From contig OZ176050.1 of assembly GCA_964247055.1 (NCBI GenBank), positions 14,384,001-14,448,000 of the forward strand: a stretch of 64,000 nucleotides of DNA, given 5' to 3'. Shown here in pieces: positions 14,128-26,500 of the stretch. A program made the translations under genes and the position numbers. This stretch comes from Paragordius varius. Lineage: Eukaryota > Nematomorpha. The number at the start of each line of letters is the position of its first letter. Position 1 is the stretch's first letter. Below the pieces are notes generated by a model, which worked only from the letters and a program-made list of their open reading frames with translations, made no database searches and was not told the origin of the DNA.

Positions 14128-15762
14128 TCACAAATTTTTCTCATAATTTTCATAATCAGGGAGTGTTACATCCTCGGCATTGTTGGAAGATGAATCTATG
14201 GCTGAGTCTTGTTCATGATTTTCGTTGAAATCCCTAAATTTTTGATAGCAAATTTCTTTTATACTGATTAAAGGGCCCAAAATTTTTTAAAAATGTCTAT
14301 AAAATAATATTCCATTTATTTAAAAAATTCAAATTTACTGTTAAACAATTCAAATTACCCTTAAACAATTCATATTCACCCTAAAAATAAACTATCTGTT
14401 TCCAGGCAGCTAATATAATTCATTAGTATAGTGAAATAATTCTTAATGGGCATAGTTTCTATTTTAAAAATGTGTAAGAAATTAATTTACCATTTACACA
14501 AATTCAAATTCACCCTGAAAATAAATTATGTGTTTTCGGGCAGCTAACATAATTCATATCAGTAATGTGAAATATATCTTAATGGGCATATTTTATTTTT
14601 TAAGTATTATTTTAATTTTAAACAAATCATTTTTTAAAAATAATAAAAATACAGGCAATTTTTAATCTTAAAATACAAATATATATATTAGGGTTGATTT
14701 GAATTGTGGGTGAATTTGAACTGGAGAATATATTTAAATAAGAATAAATAATGAATTTGTAAAAAATGGAAAATTATAATTCAAAAAATTTATCAAAATT
14801 ACAGTAGTACAATTAAATTATACGGAAAGTAAAAATATAAAGACAAATTTTTTTACAAAAGACAATCATACGTTTTTAAACCTTAAATTTTACTAATAAA
14901 AGCATTTATAAATTCGGTATAATATATTATTGATTGTGTCACCAATATACATGTCTATATAATCTTTGAATTTAAAACAATGAGTTATATTTAAAACAAA
15001 TTATTGAAAAGTATGGTTGTGTTTGAAAAAATTATTTGTCTTTATATTTATTTGTCCGTAATATTTCAATTTTTTACTATAAATTTAAATAAATTTTTTT
15101 TTACAAAAACCTAAACGCTAAATTTTAATAAAAAAACGGTAAATAAAATATATGAAATACTCATTTGAATCCTGAGATGGTATGGTGGAAACAACAAGCA
15201 AATTCTATTAAATTATACTTTTTATAAACTTTTTCTAATCCTCGAATAAATTTATCGACACATTGATAATTACGGTAAGGATCAACTAAAAGTTCAGATA
15301 TCCGTTGTATAGTAAAAGGAATACTAATATACTTTTTAAGAACGTAAAATACCCATCAAAAGTGTCATATAATTGCAAAAGGTCAGATTTTAATTGTTCA
15401 AAGGGTAAATTTTCGACATATTTACTGTCAATTTGTTTAATCACAGGATATTTAGCATAAAATTTATCGATCGTTAGTTTAGTATATTCGACAAAAAGTT
15501 GTTTAATTTTATCCCAAGCAAAGCTAATAAGTAAATTTAGTTAAATAAAATTCGTACTAAACATGTCCAGTTTGAGCGATATATTTGACATAATTTTCGA
15601 GTAGAGGCGTAATTTCCGTAACTTTTTGTAAATCTTAGACATAAGAAAATAAAGTAAGATACTTTTCAAATCCAAAGCTAACTCATGTTTATGTTGATCA
15701 AATTTAAACATGATGATGGGTTTGGATTTGGGGTCCACCGTTTTGCGCCTGTATTGTTTCAT
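14128..15762 (-). CDS. PPP4R2: PPP4R2-like regulatory subunit 2 of protein phosphatase 4
   Basis: Targeting and regulatory subunit of the nuclear/centrosomal serine/threonine phosphatase PP4. Coding exons on the minus strand: 15762-15663, 15633-15558, 15523-15353, 15323-15230, 15204-15161 and 14263-14128, giving 206 residues. The joined product follows the family core: [20 protein letters not shown] (human has a QFL-HVAKTGE-WSQ pattern), then [30 protein letters not shown] and NLLVVS, followed by a short acidic tail ending YEKNL. Human PPP4R2 is about 417 residues, so the acidic tail is much shorter here. Four introns are only 29, 34, 29 and 25 nt. The fifth (897 nt) contains two repeat elements. 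The start is uncertain: ATG at 15762 or at 15711; the latter matches the human N-terminus in length. The gene is divergent from MTMR9. Confidence 0.87.
14308..14730. mobile_element. inverted-repeat element family 1, rearranged, in PPP4R2 intron 5
   Basis: Two family 1 left halves in the same orientation, followed by a right half, so it appears to be a duplicated or nested copy. It fills about half of the 897-nt last intron of PPP4R2. Confidence 0.7.
14800..15080. mobile_element. inverted-repeat element family 2 in PPP4R2 intron 5
   Basis: TACAGTAGTACAATTAAATT at the left and TTGTCCGTAATATTTCAAT...TTTTTACTAT at the right. With the family 1 copy it accounts for most of this intron. Confidence 0.78.
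15634..15662 (-). other. 29-nt intron in PPP4R2
   Basis: GTATCT...TCTAAG on the minus strand. Three further introns in the gene are equally small: 15524-15557 (34 nt), 15324-15352 (29 nt) and 15205-15229 (25 nt). Each removal restores a family motif across the joint. Confidence 0.85.
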
Positions 15763-15778
15763 ACATTCGTTACTCGAG
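15763..15778. promoter_or_regulatory. compact divergent start region between PPP4R2 and MTMR9
   Basis: Only 16 bp separate the most upstream ATG of the minus-strand PPP4R2 frame (15762) from the ATG of MTMR9 (15779). If PPP4R2 starts at 15711 the gap is 67 bp. The leaders must then overlap, be extremely short, or be added by trans-splicing. No TATA-type motif is evident. Inferred from gene layout only. Confidence 0.4.
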
Positions 15779-18700
15779 ATGAGTTTAAATACCAACTCAG
15801 TGGTTTTCGACAATGTGGTATGTTACGTTACCACAGCAAAATATTGTATTATATCGATTAAGATTCACAGCAATACTCTATATCTAAGTCTTAATTCTAC
15901 TAAATCAATTATAGTTAGACCCTTTTTTTTATAAATTTCTAGATTCCAATTAGCTTGATTGATTATTATGAAAACGCTTTTGATCTAAGTCAAAATAAAT
16001 TAGTCTTACATTTTAAAAATTTGAAGATTATTGTATTGGAGTTTCAGACGCTTGATACACTGCTACAATTTACTTCGCTTTTAGATAAAACCTCAAGTCA
16101 AAAACCTATTGCTTTGTCTTTATCCAACCAGCGATCTAATAGTTTTGGTTGCGATATATGGGCATGTATTCCCTTTTCTCAAAACTTCTCACGTGTCAAT
16201 ATAAATTTGGACAAAAAAGTTTATTTTTTTTAATTATTATATAGATTTGTCCAACTTATCCAGAAACATTAATTATCCCCTCAAACATTTCACAATCCAT
16301 AATCTGCGAAGCCGCTAAATTCAGACGAAATGGTCGTTTTCCAATTCTTTGTTATGTTAATAGCGATACCAAAGTAGCACTAAACTATATTAATATTTAA
16401 TTATCTTTATTAAAAATTATCAAAAAAGTATTCCCTTCTGTTTTAATATTCACAAAGGGTCAATTAAAGTTATTTTAATCAAAATAAAGTGGTAAAATAA
16501 TTGTTTTCTTAACGCAATTTGTATTTTAAATTTAAATTGTTTCCACTAGATCGTTTACGGTTGCGAATTAGGTGAGACCGTTGACTGGTCTCATTAATGC
16601 AACAATTTTTTTTTACTTTATTATACTTTTTTAACTTTAATTTTTAATTTTATAAACTTTGATTGAGAATCTTTTTAGATACTTGCAAAATTAGATTTTA
16701 AACTTTTTAACTAAGTTTTATTCTTATGCTTTTTGGGCACTTTTACTTAGATCTTCAGAGTCACCATTTTTTTAATCAAAACTAAACCCAAATCTATTAG
16801 ATACTTCATGAATTACTTTTATGAGAGACTTTTCTAGTTCTAATTTTATTGCTTTTCTAAACTTTTTTTACTTTTTTGACTTTCAATTCTCATGCTTTTA
16901 GGCACTTTTACTTAGATCTTCTGAACCTTTCTCTGGTCTCACCAATCACCATTTTTTTCAATCAAAACTAAATTCAACCAAAAAGGATATATAAAATCTA
17001 CTTCAAAGATTGTTTTTTAAGTCTAATCTTTTCTAACTCACTTTTATCGCCTTTTTGGGTACTTGGTTAAAAATTCTATAAAAACCGTCAAAATTGATTG
17101 TCCTAAACTTTTTTTTACAATTAAGACATTTAAATTTATGCTTTTCAGGGACTTTTACTTAGATCTTCTGTATCTTTGACTGGTCTCACCAATACACATT
17201 TTTTCAATCAATACTTAACCCAACCAGATACTATTAAATACTTCAAAGATTGTTTTTTAAGTCTACACTTTTCTAACTCTACTTTTATTGTAAACTTTTC
17301 TAAGTTTTCTAACTTAAAATAATTCTTATGCTTTTTAGGCACTTTTACTTAGATCTTCAGAGCCTTTGACTGGCCTGGCCAATGAACACAGTAAGTGTGA
17401 TGAACAATATCTCAACACTTTTTTGCATTGTGAGGGAAGGCATGTTAGGGGTTACATCATTGATACCAGGACTTCCACAGCCATACAAGATGCTAAATTA
17501 TATGGTTAACATAAATTTTAAATTGAAAATTGAAAATCGACTAAAATTTCTACTTTTATATTTTACGAGTAAAAATAAACGCGTAACGGAATATTACACC
17601 TATTTTTTCCAAATAACTGCTAAAATATGTATAATATACCATTTACAATTCAAATTCACCCTCGAACAATTCAAATCACCCTTGAACAATTCAAATTCAC
17701 CCTCGAACATTCAAATTCACTCTTGAACAATTCAAATTCGCCCTAAAAATACATTATGTGTTTTCTGCCTAATATGACTTATGATTAATAAGATATATAA
17801 TCGTTTGGCATAGTTAATTATTTTTTTCATTATTATATTAATTTTAAATTTTAATTTCGTTTTTTTTAATATTAAAAAAAATATAGGTAATTTTTAATTT
17901 CAAAAAACACGTAATTTATTTTAGAGTAAATTTGAATCGTTCAAGGATGAATTTGAATTGTGTAAGGATGAATTCGAACTGTAGATGGTATATTTAAGTT
18001 ATTTGGGAAATTGAAAATCAACTAAAATTTCTACTTTTATATTTCACGAGTAAAAACTAAAAGTTTTACGAATAATAATACACCTATTTTTTTAAAATAA
18101 AGCTTGTCATATTGCTAGGTGTTATGCTAAAAAATATATAATATTTATAGTAAAAACAGCGGATAATAAACTCTAAATTTTGGAATTTTTAATTTTGCAT
18201 GAAAATAAAATATATTTTTCATTCAAAAAATAACGGCATAAATGCATTGATTGGTGTTCACTTGAAAAACATAAAAAATGGCTAAATTTTAACCACAAAA
18301 CAATAATTTATGCTTAAAAAAACCATTTAGTTATTATTAATTTTTTTGACTATTTACAGTATGCATTTTAATGGTTACTTATTTCACACTATAGTTGGGT
18401 TATTGGCAATACAGTAGTGTATGGAAAAAAAGAAAGAAGGTAATTGTTTATTCAACATTTTGTGTTTTCCATACACTCCTGTGTTGCAAATTGCCCTCTA
18501 TAATTTAAAAGCATACTGTTTATGCTTCTTAAATTAATAAAAATAGTTAAAATCATTTATTTTACACATCTAAAAAAACTGGTTTTAAATATGAATTACC
18601 TCTTTATATTTTTCTTTCTTTACAAAAAGTGATTTTTCTAAAGAAAGAAAAAATATTTTGTTTAATAATATAGGTGGTGGTTCTGAACACGAAAGTCGAT

Positions 18701-20518
18701 ATCCGCAATGGAAAAAGGTTTACTTGGGTCTAGATTCTGCCACTTATCAGGGCAGTTTTGAAAAATTTGTTTCAAGTAACAACTCTTTTTAGTTTTAAAT
18801 TTACAATAGAAATAAGATTATTATACGGGTTTTTTAAGGGACAACCATATTATTACCATATTTTTTCCACAAAACTATACCCCATTTACATTTCAAATCC
18901 CCCTTGAACAATTCAAATTCACCCCGAAACAATTCAAATTCACTCTTAAAATAAATTACGTGTTTTTCTACGAATAAAAATTACCTTTATTTTATAATAT
19001 TTTCAAAATATGAAATTTTGTTAAAATTAATATAATGCTGAAAAAATAATAAACTGTGTCGTAAAAATATTTTCATATTATTGATGAGTTAAATTATCCC
19101 GAAGACACAAAAATTATTTTTAGGGTGAATTTGAATTGTAAATGGTATATATATATTACAATCATAATGTATACATAATAGCCTCTAAGTTAATTACTTT
19201 TCAATTATAATGTATTGGGTTGTTAAATGTAGGGGTTGAAATGTAAATAAGTAACACATTCAGTTATACATTTTTTAAATGCGTTTTTAAAAAAGTATAG
19301 CTGTTTCTTTAACACTTCGATTCAAATTGGGGTATCTAAATACCCCAGACCAAATTTAAATTAAAATTTTTAAAGAACTACTGAAGGAAACGGTCCTAAT
19401 TTAAATTTATGCTTCTATCCTGATAAATATTATATAAATATGCCAAAATATCTTGATAAAATTTTGTTTTGAAAAAAAAGTTACATCTCAAACTACTTTG
19501 ACGCCATTTTTATTTTACAAAAATTTTGCAAAATATCGTCTTCATTTAATTTTAAGGGTAAAACTAAAGCTTATTTTTTATATAAATTACATCTAACATT
19601 GATAGAAATAGAAAAAACGGTTTATTTTGTATTAATTTTAAATTTTACAATTTGACACATGTCACGTTGACTAAATTTTTACCTTTCAGTTTTAGCTCAA
19701 AATAAGTAATATCAAGTATTTTTGAATAAAATTTTTTATATATTTCGGTTTATTAATGTTATATAAGTGCAAAATTTTGCCATGGTTTCGATTGCTTCCA
19801 TACTTTGTAAAGTATTTGATTTTAAACAGGCCTGGGGTATCCAACTACCCCAATTTGAATCGAAGGACTAATATGAGTGTCTTGTATCCAAGTGTTAAAT
19901 GAATTTAGTTTTATCGTTTTTTGTGTCTTTATATATTTTTGAATGATAAATTAATTCGAAATTTGTAAAAGTAAGATTGTCTTAAATCCGCCACCATTTC
20001 AAGCGATAAATGGGTGTCCAGTCTTGATAGTTGTCAATGGTTACAACACATTAACGGATTGCTATCCGGGTCTAAAACTATTGCTGAACTTTTAATTTCA
20101 AAAAGTAGTATATGTTAGTTTTTTTGAAAGATTATAGATTTTTTTTCGCTAGAATAAAGAAAAAAATATAAACAATGATCTTAGGAAAATAGTTAAATCC
20201 TGTTTATTAATGTGCTTGATTCACATATATAGGAAATCTTGAAAGTTAATATTATTATTAAGTTTAAAATGAATCGAGATGAATTTTTAATTTTGTTGTG
20301 TTAAAGTAACTTCGGTAATATCAAGTTTCACCGGGATGTGTTGTAAATTATTTGATAACAAAATTTTCATTATTTACTGTTATAAATCATATTTTATGCT
20401 TAATTTTTTTATTGAATAGACATGTTTATAATTATGGAGAGTTTGAATATACGGCTATCTTTTTTTATTTGCTTTACATCTCAAAACAAATTTGATGTAT
20501 ATTAATAATTTCCAATTG

Positions 20519-20564
<46 letters not shown>

Positions 20565-23500
20565 ACAGTTTGAAATATATATAATGTATTTCGATTTTTT
20601 ATGTTTCATTGTGAAATTACGTTAAGAACAAATATTTAACCATAAGAAGACTTATTTATTTATTAAAATATTAGTTTAAAAATAAATTGCTATTATTTTA
20701 ATACTTTTTATTTTTAGGTTCTCCTATATTAATTCACGATGGACTTGGTCTTGATTGTACGCTTCAAATCACATCCTTAGTTCAAATTTTATTGGAACCC
20801 AAATGTAGAACGATATCAGGGTTTAAAAACTTTCAGATATTTATAACTATCAAAAGCTCCTTTTACTAAAGAATTATTGTGAGGTTAAAATGTCAAGGAT
20901 TCTCAAAAAAGTAGTTAAAATTATTGAGGTGTTATAAAAAATGACTGCTTCACTAAGTTAAATATATATTCTTTTCCTTTTTATAACTATGCGGAAAATT
21001 TAAATATGAAAAAATTGGCTTCGGAACACCTTTCAATTATATCTTTCTTTTTAGCCTAGTGTTAATAAATTCCTGTTTTGTCCTAAGAAAGTTTAGAAAA
21101 ATTTTATATAAAATAAAAAAGTCAAAACAAAAAAACCAAAAAATTTGTCTAAAAAAACAGCCAACATGTTTTAACCTCCTTGATTTTTTATACGCTAATT
21201 TTACATAGTTAGAATTTTAAAATATATAATTGAGTGTGTTACCAATTTACATCTCTATTACATATTTTGCAGCGCAGACGATATTTTACATCTCAAGGGG
21301 TAAAAAATATTTTTCCCATTTTTTTTACCTAAAAAATTATGTGTGGTTGTCGTTTAGGTATTTAACGTTTTGTCTGTATGAAATTTTAATTTTTACTGTT
21401 AAATAAATGTTTTGATGAATTTTGCATTTAGAAATATGTGTTGGTTGGCTTCTTGGTATTTTACGTTTTGTCTGTATGAAATTTTTAATTTTTACTTTGA
21501 AAAAAATGTTTTGATGAATTTTGCATTTAGATTTTTGAATCTTATTTATCGGGAATGGATTGAAGCAGGGCATCCATTTGCTACGAGATGCAGGTCGGGT
21601 CCATTTTCACCCCAACATCATGCTAATCTAAAGATTGATAATTTGCATTTTCCAATTCCTTCGAATGAACATTCATCTCTTCAAAATCTTAAAACAAATA
21701 ATTGCGACATAGCCGACAAGCATGAAGGAATAGTAGTTTCAGAAAATTACTGTAATGCACAGTTTTATGATTCCAAGGATGAGAAGGGAAATAATATAAA
21801 TACCCATAGTAATGTAAATTCAATCCAAAATGAAGCTTTTGCAACGCTTTCAAATTGGTTTTTTGCATTTAATATTTCTTGCTTGCAATCTAATACTCAT
21901 TTGTGCGAAAATAATGATAAAAACTTTGTCGAACAGAAAAATGACTCAACAATAGATTCGGCATTTGAATTGAGAAATTTAACCTCTAACATTGATGATC
22001 AAATATCTCAAAGAAGTGGTGAATTACAAGAAATTTGTAATACAGTCAATTTGGAATCTCTAATAGATATTGAATCAACAACTATGGAAACTCAAAAAAC
22101 TATGACTTATGACAACCCGATTTCAGATAGTTTTGAAACGCGACAACAAAATATAAACAGGAATTTTACGCCCGATTCTATGGTTGATGAGGGGGACATG
22201 GAAAATTTTGTTGAGATTTCTCCAGATTGCACAACCAGCAATGTTAAGGATTGTAAAAATAATTTTTGTCAGGAAACTCCAACTTTAACACAAGATAAAG
22301 AACATACTTTAACTAATTTTGAGGGCTGCCTTTTACAGGGTGGCTCAAACGAATCCATACATTCAATTTTCACAGACTTAACGCTAGACCAAACTTTTGT
22401 GGGGCAAAAATGTTTAAATCTGAATGTGGACGAATATGATGAACTCAATTATACTTTGGAAACTGCTTCTGATACAGATAATTTGCAGTCTAGTAAAGAA
22501 GAAAATATTTCAACATTAGAAGAGAAGAATGGTGATATTTCGGCCCAACAATCAATGGATAATAAAAATTTGTGCGCGGATGTAGTTACTACTGTGGTAT
22601 GTTTTTTTTGGTTTTTTGGGGAAATTGGGTTGTTTTGAGATTTTTACTTAAAAAAACTTTTTAACTTGATAGATAGTTATTTTGTTTAGTTAAAAGTTTT
22701 GTTGTAATTAGGAATGTCTAACATTCGACCCACTGAAATATTTTTGCAATCCGCGATAAATTTTAATGGGGTAAAATTGTACGAATTCAAGTAATATAAA
22801 GGTTCCAAAGCCAATTTTCTGAATAAGGGTTTGCAAAATTGTGTAAAATAATCAATAGCTAATAAAATATTTGTTAATTACCATATATGTTGCGAATGCG
22901 ACACGCTAAATTAATTGTATTGGAGATCCCTGGTTAAATTAACGAAAAAATCTTTAAACTCTATGAATAACTGGATATAAATAATTTTTTCATTGTAAAA
23001 AGCACCGCTAAAAATAATTTTAATAAAATACATATGTTGAAACCAGATTAGTTAATACTTTTTAGAATAGGAAGTTTGTATTTTTTGTTAAAAAGATAGT
23101 TTTTTTAAGAGATAACTCAAAAATTTGTAGAAATTAAATATTTTTAATTCCTAATTTTATTTTATTTTTAGGGCGAAACATCTGTTGGTACCCCTGTCTA
23201 TTCAGAAGATTTATTAGATAATAATAATTCCACTTTTTATACTGAGCGTTTGATAAAGAACAATACTGACACCAATATAGTTGATGTTAATTTTATAAAA
23301 AACATAATATCAAATGATAATTCCAGGAAGGAAAAAACGAATATAACTGAAAATTTAAACATAAATAACGATAATTTTGCTTCTAAACAAAATAAAAGCA
23401 CCCTTGATATTAACCAACAAAGTATGGAAAAGAAAACCGTAATAAATGAGAAATCAAGAGCAGTTATAACGCCGCAAAGGGTACTACCAATGTATCAGGG

Positions 23501-26500
23501 CTTGGGTATAGTCAGTACCAATAAAGTAAGATATAAAAAAAATTTTCAATGTGTTCTTTTTTCAAGAATTTTAATGTTTTTTTTAAAGAAAAACTGGATA
23601 ATGATTGTTATATATATATATATATATATATTAGTTTAGATCATATTTGACTGATTTTTTTATTTTGCTTTATAATCGATGGCGAAGTAAAATGGTCTTT
23701 GAATTTTTTTATTGGTTATTTTAATCTTTTCTTATTTTAAACATTTTAAAATTACAAAAATATTATTTTGTCCATATTTTAGAAGACGGCCTTACACCCT
23801 AAGATTAGCCTATCGGGGGGTTGACGCTTGCGCAACGGGTATCTTCTTTCCGGGTTTGGGTTTTTTACCACAGCACTCTGATTAAGGGTACTTTCCTCCG
23901 GTGATAGGTGAGATTGTATTGTAGTTTCCGAGGTTTCTGGGTTGAAGGTGGTGTCCATGGTAGATTCTGGTGTTTGAGACCGTTGTAAAGGCTGGTTTTC
24001 AAGAATAGAGGGAGTGTTTTCCCCCGATGCTGTATCAGTGTCTCTATCGAGATGTTCTAATCGTTCGCGTAGCTTATCCGCGTGTTTTCGGCTAATTCCC
24101 TCCTCGTCTTGGACTTCATAAGATAGGAGTCCCCTTCTTCTTAAGATATGCCCCTGCCTCCACCCCTTATTCAACTCATTCTTTATATAGATTGGTTGAT
24201 TGGGCTAAAATTCGCGGCGTGGTGCTTTATGCTCTATAAATTCGGATGGGGTCGACTTTACCCACGAGATAGGGTTGTGTGTACTTGACGTTTTAGGAAC
24301 AAAGCGGAGGGGGTTTCTTTTATCGACGCGTGGGAGCATGTTCGGTATGAATATAAAACACCGTTCATGGCTTCATAGGCATGCATTGACTCGCCTTTAG
24401 TGGAGTAATATTTGGTTTTCAAGGTTTTTATCACTTTTTCTACCAACCAAACCGTTGGTCTTTGGGTGATAGGGTGTGGCTCGGATGTGTTTAATATTGA
24501 ATTTTTGTAACACCAATTCGAATTCTTTTGATGCTAGCTGGCATTGTCAGTTACGATTTGTCGAGGAAATCCAAATCGGGCAATATGCTTTTCTAGGCAA
24601 TTTAGAATGGTCTGAGTCGAAATCACTTTGAGCATATCCACCTACACCCAGCGAGTAGCGCTATCAATAGTTACCAACCAAGAATAACCGTCTACTGGGC
24701 CAGCAATATCTATATGTAGCCGTTCCTATGTCAGCGTAGGTGGGTTTTCAGGAGCATTGGGTCGGTTGAATTGCATGCCTCGCAATTTTCTACCCAATGA
24801 GCGAGATTGTTCTCTATGTCGGGCCAGAATACCGAACTGCGGGCCTGGGATTTCATGGTATTTAACCCATTGTGTCCGGCGTGTAAGAGCTTTAGAATAG
24901 TGTTTTGCATTGCGCGTGGAGTTAAACGATCATTCAGGTAGTGTTGTACATTGCTCAACTATAGTGCAAGGTGAGCAACCATTAAAATGCATACAGTAAT
25001 ATCCATTTGTTTACAATAGTAAATATGCTAGGGTTTTGATTAAAAAATATTTTTCGGAACAACCTTAACCAATTATGCCTACTGATCAAATATCTTAAAA
25101 TAAGCTTTAATCTCAAATTTTTAGCATAAGCATATTTTTTTAAAGTTATTTTTTTTTCCTGTTTTTTGCTTAGCTTAAATCAAAAAATGCCCCCGATATG
25201 TCGGGTATGGCTACGAAATCTTCGCTATTTAATCGAGCCCGTCAAAATATCATTCAAACATGGAAAAATAATTCAAATTTGATTCAAAATGCAGCCTCAA
25301 ACCTAGCCCATGCATATAACACAAATACAAATTTAATAACCAACAATTTCAATGAACATATTAACTTTAATAATATTAATAAAGTTCAAAATGATGTTAA
25401 TCATAATTTAAATGTTAATAATAAGAATACCCTGAAAAATGGTGAAAGGAATGGATTGATCCCTAGCGCACCTGATAATGTGGGTCTGGTTGTGCCCTCT
25501 TTCCTGCTCTTTATTGAAACAGTTTTACAGGTAATATATATGCTTTTAAAAAAAAATTGTTAAGATTTAAAGTTTAATAAACCATTTACAACTCAAATCA
25601 CCCTTGAACGATTCAAATTTACCCTTGAACACAATTCAAATTAACCCTTGAACACAATTCAAATTCACTCTAATAATGAATTATGTTTTTTTAGGGCAGC
25701 TCTTATAACTTATCATCATTAATATAAAATAGTTCTTATGAAGTTTTTATTTTTTAGCAGTATTATTTTAATTTTAGACCAATCCTCATTTTCATAAAAA
25801 TATAGATGTAATTATTAAACATATAGTTAATTTTAGGGTGTTGAATTGTTCAAGGACAGACTTGAAGGACAAATAATAATTTACAATTTTAATCCTTTAA
25901 GATAAAAAAGTCAAAAAAATATTTTTCACTTTGGATGGGAAATAATTGAGATATAGTGTCTTTTTAATTTCAATATCACTGTAAAACGAAAAAATATAAT
26001 TTGTATTATTAAAATAAATTATTTTTTTCATTAAATTTAGATTATGTATCAGTATCCTACAGCCTTTGAATTCAATCGATTGTTTCCCATATTCCTTTTT
26101 AATTATGCTTATGCCGGTTTATTAACAGGTATCTATATACATTTTTGCTTAAATTGTAAAAATTTGGTTGATATTAATAAAAATGCCAAATTAATTATCA
26201 AGTATATTTCGGATATTTCTTTAAAGTTTTTGTTAATAGTTAGCAGTTTTTATAAAAAAACCAAATAATAAAAATTTTTGCTTTTAATAAAAGTAATCAC
26301 CTATTTTACAAAACCTTAAAAGAATATTTCTAAACGACTAGAGCATTTAATTTTTATGAGTTACCTGTAATTTATATATCCTTAATTTTTATCAAAGTTT
26401 TTTTTATACCTTAACTGTAAAAATAATGAAAAAAAATTAATATTATAAATGGATATAATAAAGGAAAAGGTTTTTTGATATCTAAAACATATATTATCAT

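Noticed and set aside
15763-15813. Upstream extension of the PPP4R2 frame to 15813
   Set aside because: That start is a TTG and the extension overlaps the MTMR9 start region; ATG codons at 15762 or 15711 are preferred.
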